From contig OY101126.1 of NCBI GenBank assembly GCA_956465555.1, positions 972,501-1,036,500 of the forward strand: DNA of 64,000 nt. The letters run 5' to 3'. Source of the stretch: Nitzschia sp. pyKryTriq1. Taxonomy: Eukaryota; Bacillariophyta; Bacillariophyceae; Bacillariales; Bacillariaceae. The notes under the pieces were generated by a model, which made no database searches, was not told where the DNA came from, and saw only the letters and a list, made by a program, of their open reading frames with translations. The position numbers and the translations under genes were made by a program. How positions within the stretch are numbered: position 1 is the first letter of the stretch; every line of letters starts with the position of its first letter. Positions 20,951 to 30,838 of the stretch are shown here, in pieces.

Positions 20951-22933
20951 CTAAACCAAGAAAGAGATAAGAGTAGCTCCTACCAGAAGGACCGACCAGA
21001 AAGTATTGCCAAGAAGAAAGAAAGCCGCATCCTCGGTTTCAGGCTCATCATCGCCAGAGCCGCCTCCTCCTCCTCCTTCCACATTCGGGACCAGACCATG
21101 ACTTCCACAAAAAGCGACGCTATCCGAAGGATCTCCAATCGCATCTGGTTCCACAACAATGGCAAAACCCATTCCCATGTTCAAATGGGAGGTCAAATGG
21201 CAGTGGAACAGCCAGACACCAGGATTGTTAGCGACCATACGCATCGCGGTCCATCCCAAGGGCCAAAGAGTGGCAGTATCACGAAGCAGGGGATTTTCCA
21301 AATTGTAGTTGGCCGGGTCTGTCGCTGGATCAAACGTTCCTTCTCCTCGGCCCACCACAAAAAAGGAATGCCCGTGAACATGCCAGGGATGGAATTCGGC
21401 AACTCCATTCAAGGCACGGGCATTTTGAAGGACAATTTCCAAGACATCGCCTTCGGACAATCGAATGACGGCGATACCTTGCTGTCCCAGATTGGGACCA
21501 GGACCTCCTGGGTCGCCCACTAGTTCTGTGTAGTTCCACATCATGGGTGGCATCTTGGGGATATCCAAGGTATCATCTCCCAAATCAGTCGGCCAACCAT
21601 TCTCACGGGCCAGACGGACGGCTTTTCCAATCAAAGGTTCCGGACCGGCAACGTCCGAAATGTTATTCACGGCCCAACGAATTTGAGTCGCATTTCCAGC
21701 TTCGTCAATCCGAAGATTCTGAGTGCCCACCATTACCCACCGTTGAATATCCACTTCCGCTGCCGTGAGGGCTACAGCTTCAGGATAGTCCGAAGGGTCC
21801 TTGGTAAGCAACGAGTCTTCCACGACCTTGGCTTCTTCCGAGTCGTCCCATACGGGATGTTCGGGGCTTCCTCCTGTGGGTACAGCCAGGTCCCCACTCT
21901 CTTGATAGTGGAGAATGGCACGCGCCGTCAAACCCTCAATATTGCGTTCACGCACCGTAGTTTCAATCCAATAGTTTCCAGGTACTTGATCCATAGTGAC
22001 TAGAACACTGACCCTTTGTCCTGGAGCTACATCGTAGTTCGAAACGGTAACGGGAGGATCCACCAAAGTTCCCTCGACTTCCACAATCGTCATTTCGTGC
22101 CCCTCAATGGCCACATTCTGCATGACCAGCTGGCCCGAGTTGATGATTCGGAATCGGTAGGTACTGTTCCCTTCCACCTCGATACTCGGGATCCATGCCA
22201 AAGTGTCATTGCAGGTGTCCAAGCAGAGCGTGACGTCGCTTCCGTCCGCGACACACGACGCGGCGAGACCCTTGCCGTTGATCAAGAGAGAGTCGGGATT
22301 ACCAATCCAAGTGAATGGAAAATTGTCTAAACCAGCACGCTGCTGTTCTCCCGTTTCGGAATAAAAATCTTGGAGGAAGAGCATGCGATCTTCCTCGTAT
22401 TCCAAATCCATAGAAGGGGTCTTGGGGTGCACAATCACGGGTCCGGTGAGTCCATCTGCCACATCCATGCCGGCATGAGCGTGCCAGTAGTGGGTTCCGG
22501 CGGGGTAGGCCTCAAAGCGGTACTCTTGGGTTTGATGAGGACCCAACGGGCACTGAGTGATGTGGGCGGGACCGTCGGCCCACGGAGTTCCGAGTTGATG
22601 GATACCGTGGAAGTGAATAGACGCACCCAAAGTCGGATGTTCATTCGTCACACGGATCACCAAGGTGTCGCCTTCCGTGGCTTCGATCAAGGGACCTGGC
22701 ATGCTGGGAGCTGTCAAATCATCGCCAGCCTCGTCCACCAGGTGCGCCAAAAAGAGCCAGCGGCGTAGTTGTTGGAGGTTTTGACAATCGGGCGACCAGA
22801 CATTGCCGAGAACCGATTTCAAATTCATATTGTACACAATCTCTTCGGCAGTAGTGGCAACATGTTGCTGAGCCACAACAGCCGCAACAAGGGCCAGAGC
22901 ACTCCAGTGCTTGAAGACTTGAGAAAAGACCAT
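20951..22933 (-). CDS. Secreted or membrane-anchored multicopper oxidase
   Basis: Single-exon gene of 660 aa. All four copper-binding motifs of the laccase/ascorbate-oxidase/ferroxidase superfamily are present: HFHGIHQ near 105, HYWHAHAG near 149, HPWHVHGH near 513 and HCHLTSHLNMGM near 574, the last including the Cys that ligates type 1 copper and a Met at the axial position. The enzyme therefore should oxidise a substrate (phenol, ascorbate or Fe(II)) and reduce oxygen to water. An N-terminal signal peptide (residues 1-22, ending near ALVAAVVAQQ) and a hydrophobic C-terminus after a Gly/acidic linker suggest export and anchoring, by a helix or GPI. In diatoms such oxidases are candidates for the high-affinity iron uptake system, but no iron permease gene lies nearby, so the substrate is open. 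Confidence 0.88.
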   Translation of the reverse strand: MVFSQVFKHWSALALVAAVVAQQHVATTAEEIVYNMNLKSVLGNVWSPDCQNLQQLRRWLFLAHLVDEAGDDLTAPSMPGPLIEATEGDTLVIRVTNEHPTLGASIHFHGIHQLGTPWADGPAHITQCPLGPHQTQEYRFEAYPAGTHYWHAHAGMDVADGLTGPVIVHPKTPSMDLEYEEDRMLFLQDFYSETGEQQRAGLDNFPFTWIGNPDSLLINGKGLAASCVADGSDVTLCLDTCNDTLAWIPSIEVEGNSTYRFRIINSGQLVMQNVAIEGHEMTIVEVEGTLVDPPVTVSNYDVAPGQRVSVLVTMDQVPGNYWIETTVRERNIEGLTARAILHYQESGDLAVPTGGSPEHPVWDDSEEAKVVEDSLLTKDPSDYPEAVALTAAEVDIQRWVMVGTQNLRIDEAGNATQIRWAVNNISDVAGPEPLIGKAVRLARENGWPTDLGDDTLDIPKMPPMMWNYTELVGDPGGPGPNLGQQGIAVIRLSEGDVLEIVLQNARALNGVAEFHPWHVHGHSFFVVGRGEGTFDPATDPANYNLENPLLRDTATLWPLGWTAMRMVANNPGVWLFHCHLTSHLNMGMGFAIVVEPDAIGDPSDSVAFCGSHGLVPNVEGGGGGGSGDDEPETEDAAFFLLGNTFWSVLLVGATLISFLV

Positions 22934-23500
22934 GATCCTGCTCCAAAAAGTATGTGTATGTGTAGTAGATTATCGTTTCCTTCGGTATGTCTCGAGTGGC
23001 ATGTTCACTACAAGTACCGGTACCGGTGTTATATTTTGGATCCACTGGCGGAACGCGATGAACCACGCTTTGCTAGCTTGGATCCGGATTTTCGAAGTGG
23101 ATTCCTTCCTTGGGGTTATGCCTTCCACGGTATCACATCCCTCTGCAAATGCACGACAATTATCTATTTGATTTTGGATGGGTTTCGAGATACCATAACG
23201 TGATGATAGAATTGGTGAAAAACCGCACACAGCCAAATCAAATCTACAGTATCTGTTCAAACAAAAAATAAAGGGTTGTTAGCTAACAAAAAACACGAAC
23301 ACCGGTACCGTACGTACTGGTAAGTACGTCGACTACTTGTACGTACAGTACGTGTATGGCGGACGTCGGTCCTACCTGCCTTCTGCCGACTACTGCGGAT
23401 GCCTTCGTCGAGGTGCGCTCAGCTCAGGGCTCAGCTGTCGTGTCTCTCTTCCACGTGTAATGTATCAGTGTCGACCCACACGACCACCTCCATTCAGTTG
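22934..23500. other. Intergenic with CCGGTA palindromes
   Basis: Holds the promoter of the multicopper oxidase gene at its left end and GTACCGGTACCGG-type words near 23020 and 23301-23345. No supported gene. Confidence 0.45.
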
Positions 23501-24082
23501 TCAAAACAGGGGTAAATAAGACCCCTGTGTCAAAAGGACAGACCAGCATACTGTACGTCGAATGGTGCCGAGTTGTTCACCATGGTGCTCAATGTGTATC
23601 TTGGTGGTTTGCGTCCATAGTTGGGGCTGGGAATGAGCCACTCCCAAGAGATGGACGTATAAACCGTAGTACCCTTCCATGGTAGCGTGGATGATCCTCG
23701 GTAAAAGGCCAATGTCACAATATCGTTCGGCGGACTCGACTGTCCATCCGGAACGAAAGAGAGTATTTTGGAGGCGACCCCTCATGCTCTCCAATACTGA
23801 GTCTCGTCGGCTCTTAATCAGGTTGCACGTGGTGGTGAGGTCTTCAAGTGTCTTGACTTTCCCGAGAGCGTTTCTGCTGGAGGACTGCCATTGCAAGTCC
23901 GGTCTTGAGGTGCCGTGCTGGGCTGCGCTAACTGCTGCAAATTCACCGAAGTTGTCTGTTTCGTTTGCGTAGTAGAATTGTAGCGTAGGGTCTTGCAATT
24001 CGTTGTCTTTTTGGATTTCTGAGCTTGTCTCTTGCGGTCTCTTTTTTGGAGTTGTGTTTGTAGATGATGTTGCGCTTCTTGT
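23501..24082 (-). CDS. Unknown protein, 3' part of a gene or decayed gene
   Basis: The frame is open from 24082 to the stop at 23501 but has no early ATG; the first is an internal Met at about 23788. The translation has natural composition (YYANETDNFGEFAAVSAAQ, GWTVESAERYCDIGLLPRII, EGYYGLYVHLLGVAH). Just upstream a different minus-strand frame is also protein-like (FHYLDWEAIRRLLVDGRPG, 24100-24190), so the two may belong to one gene joined by an intron I could not place, or one broken by a frameshift. Family not recognised. Confidence 0.45.
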   Translation of the reverse strand, partial: TRSATSSTNTTPKKRPQETSSEIQKDNELQDPTLQFYYANETDNFGEFAAVSAAQHGTSRPDLQWQSSSRNALGKVKTLEDLTTTCNLIKSRRDSVLESMRGRLQNTLFRSGWTVESAERYCDIGLLPRIIHATMEGYYGLYVHLLGVAHSQPQLWTQTTKIHIEHHGEQLGTIRRTVCWSVLLTQGSYLPLF

Positions 24083-24494
24083 TCATAAAAGATCTTGTCA
24101 TACCGGGTCTGCCGTCAACGAGAAGGCGCCGAATAGCTTCCCAATCAAGGTAGTGAAACAATATAGTCGACCCCTGCGAGTTCTTTGACTTCCTGGACTC
24201 CTCTCTGTGAGTGGTAACCTGTCGATTGGTGTAAGCGCTGAGTATTCCGTACTCATCATAATAATTAATAATACTCATCATAATAATTAATAATAATATT
24301 ATGACATGAGTCTTTCGATTCTGGCACTCCACTTCAGCTTTCTTGTGATCATTGTATTATCAACCCCTAGTTAGTAAGACACCCAAAGACTAACTGAATA
24401 TGCTGGAATAACGATGCGGTAATGTAGTAGCGAAACAAGAAGGAGCTATTCGCTGATCTGCAAAAAAGTTTACGCCGACGACGACTCCTCAGTC
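24083..24494. other. Short intergenic region with a 22-bp tandem duplication
   Basis: May include the 5' part of the incomplete minus-strand gene and the promoter of the glycosyltransferase. The only clear structure is the tandem duplication listed separately. Confidence 0.4.
24250..24293. repeat. Perfect 22-bp tandem duplication
   Basis: The AT-rich unit that begins TACTCATCATAATAATT occurs twice back to back, at 24250-24271 and 24272-24293, with no mismatch, so it is a recent slippage or repair product. Confidence 0.85.
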
Positions 24495-25589
24495 ATGAAG
24501 ACGACGACGAACCGTCGATGGACCCAGCAGCAAGCGCTGATCGTTGCCGTCGCTGTATTCGTCATATTTTGGATGACCTGGAACAATATTCAAGCGACAA
24601 CTCAAATACATAATCAAATATCATTGAGCGAGCCTCGCTTGGTGGTCCAGACTACGAGTACTCGTCGCACTACTCCCCCCAAACCTTCCAAGACCAAGGC
24701 AGCAGCAGCAGCAGCAGCGACTACAGGTACTACCAAGATTCTAGGCTTTGCCGATTACAACTACAGAGAATATGCGCTCCGTTGGTATCATCGACTGGCA
24801 AACTTAGGATATACAGAGCAAGTAATCGTAGCTGTGGATCAAAAGGCGGCCGATTTCTTTTCTCAAAATGCATCCTCAACATCATCATCATCATCCGTGC
24901 ATTGGGAAGCATTGCCGTATCCTCCCTGTGTAAGCTCCAAGCACGATGCTCGAGGCTATCGGCGTCAAATATTTGGGCGACGATGGACGTATATTTATGA
25001 GCAACTTCAACAGGGCTATCATGTATTAATGACGGATGTCGACAATGTCTTTTCAAGATATTTGCCCATGGCGGAATTGCAAGACAATACTCAGGTCGAC
25101 GTCTTTCATGCGTATTCGACATCCTATCCAACCAACGTCTTTGAAGATATGGGATTGACTGTCTGTGGTGGCATGTCGTGGTTACGATCGACCCCCAGCG
25201 TCATTCGCTTCGTCGGCTCTCTTGTCAATCGATGTAAATGCATGGACCTCGTTGGAGCCAAAAAATCAGCAGTAGTAGACGACCGCATATGTCGTGAGTG
25301 CTCCTGTGACGATCAAGTCGCCTTGAATGAACTATTGTGGAAGGGCAAACACAAGGTCGTATGGGATCGAAATATATCCAAACCAAAATCTCTCAAGGAT
25401 TTTCAGTGGGAGCCTCTGACAGGAATTTCGAGCAAGACGCATCATCGAGTTGCCATTTGGGACCGCAATGTCGCGTACCGAGCCACCATGCCTGATACCT
25501 GTCCACCCAACAATTGGGTCGCCATGCCGCTCTATGTGGATCGGAGTGAAGTGGTACAGGCGTGGGATGCACTTTGTGCGAAAGGATAA
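24495..25589 (+). CDS. Type II membrane glycosyltransferase, nucleotide-diphospho-sugar transferase fold
   Basis: Single-exon gene of 364 aa. A short cytosolic N-terminus is followed by one hydrophobic signal-anchor helix (residues 12-28), an Ala/Thr-rich stem and a lumenal catalytic domain, the usual plan of Golgi glycosyltransferases. The motif MTDVDNVFSRYLPM carries a DxD-type metal/nucleotide-sugar site (Asp 181 and 183), and CGGMSWLRST fits the PF03407 nucleotide-diphospho-sugar transferase family (the RRA/RGXT-like group that adds arabinose or xylose to cell-wall polymers in plants). A Cys-rich loop (CKCMDLV...CRECSCDD) is an unusual insertion and may form disulfides or bind metal. The donor sugar and acceptor cannot be read from the sequence. 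Confidence 0.8.
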   Translation: MKTTTNRRWTQQQALIVAVAVFVIFWMTWNNIQATTQIHNQISLSEPRLVVQTTSTRRTTPPKPSKTKAAAAAAATTGTTKILGFADYNYREYALRWYHRLANLGYTEQVIVAVDQKAADFFSQNASSTSSSSSVHWEALPYPPCVSSKHDARGYRRQIFGRRWTYIYEQLQQGYHVLMTDVDNVFSRYLPMAELQDNTQVDVFHAYSTSYPTNVFEDMGLTVCGGMSWLRSTPSVIRFVGSLVNRCKCMDLVGAKKSAVVDDRICRECSCDDQVALNELLWKGKHKVVWDRNISKPKSLKDFQWEPLTGISSKTHHRVAIWDRNVAYRATMPDTCPPNNWVAMPLYVDRSEVVQAWDALCAKG

Positions 25590-25723
25590 TAGGCGACGAC
25601 GTGTCTGTTCTATAAATATCGCATGTTGTTTTGCGAAGGGATATCGTTAGCGGGCATGCCACGCCGCCACCATGGGAGTCTGTAGCACAGATTGATTCAC
25701 AAGGAGGTTTCGTTTTCATCCAT

Positions 25724-27808
25724 TCAGAAAAAGCTGAAAGAGAAACCGTCAGCATTCTCTCCGAGCAGCTTCTGTCGTTTGGACGAAGCAGGTCCCGATC
25801 CATTCTCATCAGAGGAGCAGGTATCATCGTCCAGGTACATAAAGACGGCCAGAATATAGCGCACTCCCTTGGTAACGACATTTCCTCCATGCAACATCTG
25901 GTTTCCACGAAATGTTACCAGCGATCCCGTTGCACTTGGCGCTATTGTTTTATCCACATTGTAAAAGTAGGTTCCACCCCCTTCAAAGTTGTCGTTCAAT
26001 GCAAGGACCATACTATGGGTCGACTCGTCGTAGTGAAGTGGTAAGAAGCGACTCTTGGCAGCTGCCGAATACCGTACCAAAAACGCGTCGTGCACATAGA
26101 AACGACGAGATGTTTGGAATTGTTCTCGAAGCAACGCTTGAACACGAGTATTCATCCATTGTTGAAACCAATCGAGTACCTTCGGTACTTGGTGAATCGG
26201 TACGTCATTCGTAGGGACTGCATAGTGTCTGCTAGTGGTCCACCCCCCTTTGGATCCAAATTCTTCTGCCCACTCAATCAACTGCTCACAGGTTTCTGGT
26301 GCGACCATCTTGGGAGCGATAAAAAGACGTCGGGGGGCGACTGTTTCGTATTCCATGCGATCCGGGTAGTGGGTCTTCGGTGACTCGTCCGAGGGGAGCG
26401 GATCCCAGTAGCCGTACGCTTGTTGTTTGTCGAGCTGTAATGAAATACCAGAATGTGTGACCGAGTAACAGTCATTGCCAGCTCTCCAATGGCGCTGTGC
26501 TTTGACGAATTCGTGCCGCGTCAATTCTACAGCGCCAATGGCATGCCACACGTCAGCTTTCTCTCGTACCCGGCCAGAAGGGAACGCATCATGGCACAGC
26601 TGATACAATTCCTTGGCCTCGTCATACTTTTCGTCCTGTAGAAACAAGCAGTGTGCCAGTCGCTGGAAATGTTCAACATTGCCTGATTGAAGGGACGATG
26701 AGCTAAACGCCTGCTGGGGATCACGACTGTACTCGCAACGTAAGCACTGGCACTGACTGGACGGAGGACGCGTAAAAACAGTGAATTCTCCCCCCTCGAG
26801 CTTGATTGAATTGTATAGGGACACCAAAGAACACTGAAGTCTGGTGGATGATGCCAATAATTCCAGCGCGGCAGAGGGGACACATGACTGTGACAATAAG
26901 AGCGTTTCAGTCGACGTCGTCTTCACGGATGGATTCTCCAACAATACTCCGACCTTACGGGAGGGCAGTGATGCCACATAATCCAGGAAGAACTGAGACG
27001 CCTGTAGACGATTATCGGTATATTTTGGAATCCATGTCTTCTCCGATGCACCTCGAACAGCTTGCTGGTAGTCATTTTCTGGCATCTGCAGCAAGATATC
27101 CTTGGCAAATTCCGTCAAGGGATGGGGGAGAGTCACCATGTGCAATCTAGAAAATATCCTCAGATACAATGTAGAACACACTTCCCAGGAAACTCGCTCT
27201 TGAATAAGTGGCCATCCTTCTACCAGCAATGAAGTATCTAGTTCCTCTTCTGCCGATGATGATGGTGGCGGTGATGATGATGATGATTCGTCGAGATTTC
27301 GCCAGTCCTCCTCTTGGCCAACACCGAGAATCGTTTCGAAAGCAGTCAACATGGCAAGAGATTCCATGGACTCTTCGCGATATAGTTTCCCCATGAATCT
27401 TTTCAATTCGTGATTCTGTAATAACATCTGTTGCAGAGCTGACTTTTTGATTTGCGCCAGAACGGGACACGGTCGATATCCAGGGAGAGTCTCCATGTAC
27501 CGAACATCATCGCTGTCTGCTCCCTTCCAAAACGGAATGGCGAGATGGGGTTCCCAGGTTTTCACAACTGTGCCTTTTGAGACAACTGGAGGTTTCTGAG
27601 AAGACATGGTAGTGGTCCTCAAATCACAAGTGAACGGCACTTCATGATTGAGAAAAGTGGTGTCGTCGTTTTTATCAAATGAAGAGAAAGGCAAAAGATC
27701 GAATGCCATATGCCATCCATCCATCCGATCCATCAAAGTGGGGAACATAGGTACGTAAATATATTCGTTGGCTATGTAGATTATGTATTCATTTGATCTT
27801 ACCTTCAT
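25724..27808 (-). CDS. Fusion protein: degenerate SET/SMYD-like region, TPR-like helices and prolyl 4-hydroxylase domain
   Basis: Up to 694 aa. The C-terminal part (about 490-670) is a 2-oxoglutarate/Fe(II) dioxygenase of the prolyl 4-hydroxylase type: HYDE supplies His592 and Asp594, LHGG gives His640, and Arg650 in GVRYILAVFMYL should bind 2-oxoglutarate. Upstream, residues 376-445 look like TPR helices (YDEAKELYQLCHDAFP). Before that, SQSCVPSA (306-313), SIKLEGGEFTVF (334-345) and CQCLRC (353-358) sit in the order and spacing of the NHSCxPN, GEE and CxCxxC elements of SMYD-type SET proteins, in altered form. The start is unclear: the ATG at 27808 is followed at once by GTAAGA, a splice-donor-like word; the in-frame ATG at 27607 (ACCATGT) is a better simple start, and an upstream exon spliced to 27595 is also possible. 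Confidence 0.8.
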   Translation of the reverse strand: MKVRSNEYIIYIANEYIYVPMFPTLMDRMDGWHMAFDLLPFSSFDKNDDTTFLNHEVPFTCDLRTTTMSSQKPPVVSKGTVVKTWEPHLAIPFWKGADSDDVRYMETLPGYRPCPVLAQIKKSALQQMLLQNHELKRFMGKLYREESMESLAMLTAFETILGVGQEEDWRNLDESSSSSPPPSSSAEEELDTSLLVEGWPLIQERVSWEVCSTLYLRIFSRLHMVTLPHPLTEFAKDILLQMPENDYQQAVRGASEKTWIPKYTDNRLQASQFFLDYVASLPSRKVGVLLENPSVKTTSTETLLLSQSCVPSAALELLASSTRLQCSLVSLYNSIKLEGGEFTVFTRPPSSQCQCLRCEYSRDPQQAFSSSSLQSGNVEHFQRLAHCLFLQDEKYDEAKELYQLCHDAFPSGRVREKADVWHAIGAVELTRHEFVKAQRHWRAGNDCYSVTHSGISLQLDKQQAYGYWDPLPSDESPKTHYPDRMEYETVAPRRLFIAPKMVAPETCEQLIEWAEEFGSKGGWTTSRHYAVPTNDVPIHQVPKVLDWFQQWMNTRVQALLREQFQTSRRFYVHDAFLVRYSAAAKSRFLPLHYDESTHSMVLALNDNFEGGGTYFYNVDKTIAPSATGSLVTFRGNQMLHGGNVVTKGVRYILAVFMYLDDDTCSSDENGSGPASSKRQKLLGENADGFSFSFF

Positions 27809-28083
27809 ACATTCCTACGGTTCTCATCAGAATCTGAAAAAGAGCAGTTGTAGGCCCAATCTCGTGACACCTTTTCAACGGTGTTCTCCGTAGAAATTGC
27901 ACATGCGAGTTTCTTAGCTGCCAGACTTTGGTATCTTTTTCGGTCGGATCCATCCGCATCATCCCGATCGATCCCAAAAGAGCAAACCGACAACGACACC
28001 TACCGTAGCTTGTTGGTACGTACCTCATAGTTTCCATACCATCGACACTCTGTCTTTTTTTTCAGTCCCACCCTACGGTCACC

Positions 28084-28638
28084 ATGCCTTCATGTAAGTT
28101 CCAAGCTTCGTCTGTAATCATAGAAGAAGACGCTGTCCTGTTCTTCTTTGGAGCTCTTTTCCTTCGTGGTGGTCTGTGATCCCATATGCGTTGGAGGATT
28201 GTCGTCGTCGGTGGGATGTAGGTGGCAGATCTCAAGAATCTTTTCAAAGGTGGCTGATGATTTCTCATTGTTTTCCTTCTTTCTCCTTCATATACAGCCA
28301 CCATCTCACGTGACGAATGCCTCCACTTGAATGACATCTTGGGAGTCAAGACCCTGTCGGCTTGCCACAATGTCAAACACGCCATTAAAGCGGACGACTC
28401 CTTCACCACCCAAAATAAAATCTCGACCGAGGATGAAGGAAGGCACCGCAGCTCTTGGCTTATGCCCCGCATGGCTCGTCGAATGACAAAGCAGAGCCCC
28501 CACCACGTGGCCAACTGGAGACAAGATGTCACTGTCGATGATGCGGATTGTGCTCGTCTTCGTGCGCTCTTGACGGAAAAGATGGGATCTCCTGCCGATG
28601 CCGAGGAACATTTGCCAGCTGCCTGCAAGCGTTTCTAA
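28084..28638 (+). CDS. Small spliced gene, 116 aa, unknown function
   Basis: The first coding exon is only 10 bases (28084-28093, ATG CCT TCA T in a CACCATGC context), followed by a GTAAGT donor; the second exon is 28298-28638 after ATATACAG. The 204-bp intron is phase 1, and the joined frame is 351 bases including the stop. The product starts MPSSTISRDECLHLNDILG, is hydrophilic, basic in the middle (MARRMTK) and ends with a helical stretch ADCARLRALLTEKMG and PAACKRF. No membrane segment or signal. Overlapping frames on the opposite strand are longer but lack protein-like texture. The family is not recognised. Confidence 0.55.
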
Positions 28639-29177
28639 CGAGCAAGGGTGATTCACTGACTGCACTCATCGTCGCTTGAACAACGATCATGGTCGCTAAT
28701 TGATGATTAATTCGTCCCCTCTCATCATGGGCAATCAGCGGGCACAATCGTTCGACGAAAATGAAAAATCAATAATTTTTTAATGATAGTTCTAGCAGTG
28801 ATTTGGATTCAGAATCTTTGGATTTTTGGCGTGGTCACAGATGATGATGATTCGTCTGGACAGTTTCTTTTCAGAGGTAGTCGTACCAAGAAGCAAGCCG
28901 TCGTTGGTCGTCCGAGCTGGCCGGCCCTCTTTTTTTCTCACCAGGCGCAGCATCACTTGCTTGCTTAGTAGTCATCATCTTGCCAGGAGCTGCACACTAC
29001 AGTACTCTGCTCGCACCAAGGCCGATATTGTTTGACTGAGTGCCGCCGTATTTACTGTTTCTCAAAGGAAGCTGATCATCTCGCGCAGAGACGCATGCAC
29101 TTACACGACCAGATACCGGTACATACACACACACACAAATAGTTCAACGCAGTATTAGACCATGGCATGTATTTACT
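28639..29177. other. Intergenic, nothing recognised
   Basis: Region between convergent genes. It contains a short CA repeat near 29126-29138 and one ACCGGTAC word; no gene supported. Confidence 0.45.
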
Positions 29178-30268
29178 TTATCGTTTCGCTTGATAATATC
29201 GTTCCAAATGTTGGTGATGCGCCCGCACTTTGTCTCCGACCTTTCTAAGTTTGTCATTGAGAATTGCCTCCAACACCATCTCCATGATCGGAAAGGCCAA
29301 GGCGATGAAAATTGCCAGAAAGAGTTCCAATCCCAAGACAATCGCGTAGTTCCAAAACTTGCCCCGAAACCACAAGGCGCAGAGGGAGGAAAATAGAAAG
29401 GTCGCTGCCAACACTGGTGTCGACTTGGGAAAGCCCGATAAGCTGTTCAAAGTGAACATTCCAATCGTTAAGGATTCGCCTACCCAAAAGACAAACCAGC
29501 CTTCGGAATTGTAGGATTGGTACATGAGAATCAAGCCAGTACCAATGATAAAGGGACTAGTAACTTCCATCATGGAAGATGCAGGAGCGGACTGAATTTT
29601 GTAAGCAATGAACGCCAGAAAAGCCATGGCTGGCAAGAGAGTCCATATGTATCGAGCCACCAATAAGGAAACAAACGCCATCATGGCTGTAAAAGGTTTA
29701 AAAAAGAGAAAAGTGAAGCATTCCGATGAGACCCCAAAGATGGTTCACTCAGTCCACCAGACTGGGCGGCAGACTAGATTCACGTTTTCCACACAAAAAG
29801 TAGTTCCTACGTACCCGTTTTCACTCCCATCTGCAATACCGATGTCAAGGCCATGCTAGCAATTTCGTGAACAATCCCTTGAGATGTTGTTGGCTGATCT
29901 TCTCCTGACGCACCACCACCCTCTTTTTCTCCATCTGCCGCATGTTGTTCATCATCATCGTCCAGATCCAGCCCCAAAATATCGTATTGTTGCCGCAGCT
30001 TGGCGTTGGTCAAGACTTTTTGGGCTCGATTCAACACACGAAAGGTCTCAGCATCTCCTCCATTTCTGTCCGGGTGGTGCTTGAGACTGAGTTTTCGGTA
30101 ATTCTTCTTGATCACATCTTCGTCTACAACAGCACCCGACGTAGTATTATCCACCTTGGAAATGCCCAAATAAATGTAATAACCATCGGGAGCAAGCAGT
30201 TGCATCATGGCGTCGGAGGGAGGGGGCGTCGAATCATCGTCATCATCATTTTTGTTTTTTGAGGGCAT
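29178..30268 (-). CDS. J-domain (DnaJ/HSP40) multi-pass membrane protein
   Basis: Two exons, 29815-30268 and 29178-29686, with a 128-bp phase-1 intron (GTACGT...TTTACAG); 320 aa. The junction ...GVKTG|AMMAFVSLLVA... keeps the frame. The N-terminus (25-105) is a J domain: YYIYLGIS, then KKNYRKLSLKHHPDRNGGDAETF with the HPD tripeptide at 65-67 and LRQQYDILG. HPD is what stimulates Hsp70 ATPase. After an acidic Gly-rich linker come four or five hydrophobic helices (AFVSLLVARYIWTLLPAMAF, FIIGTGLILMYQ, PVLAATFLFSSLCALWF, NYAIVLGLELFLAIFIALAF) and a charged C-terminus. It probably recruits Hsp70 to the ER or another endomembrane. Treating these as one gene rather than two rests on the splice sites and the lack of a stop or start between them. 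Confidence 0.82.
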
Positions 30269-30838
30269 GATTGGTGGTTCTTCTTTCTAAAACCTTTCTG
30301 ATTCCACGGTGGATATTAATTGGAATAGCACACGGGCTCTCTTCTCGGTCTCTGGTATTTGTATATTATATACAGTAAGAACAACGATGCTTGAGCCACA
30401 AGTTTGGGACACTTCCAGAAATTGACAAGCACTAGACTACTGCGCCATGGTGGTGTCTTGTGTCTTTTATGTGTTATTTTTTGAACCGTCTCAGAGCGAA
30501 TCATCGTCGAGCGCAATGGTCACGGCTCGCGCAAGTAGAATGCGCCTGTCCGTCTCCGGTACGCCTGTCCGTCGCAGTCCTCCACAATGCGAGCCGGCGT
30601 TCCGCGTGGCAAATAAACGCACCGTTAACCGCTTCTCGACCGACCGCGTGCGTGATAAAGGTTCGAAGTTCGAATATCCATCTTGGTACAGTACTTGTAT
30701 CCTCGACAATGGTGATGACATGATAATATGTTGCAGTACTCGTAGGCTCGCATCGTGCATGTCACTTCGTTTGATGAACGTGCAAGTAGATAATACGTCC
30801 ACTAGACTACTCTTACGCATGGAATAAAGAACATCGCC
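30269..30838. promoter_or_regulatory. Divergent intergenic region
   Basis: Lies between the J-domain gene (-) and the membrane protein gene (+). A GC-richer segment (about 30520-30660) with repeated CGCCTGTCCGTC words (30544 and 30564) stands out from the AT-rich flanks and could be promoter sequence. Confidence 0.35.
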
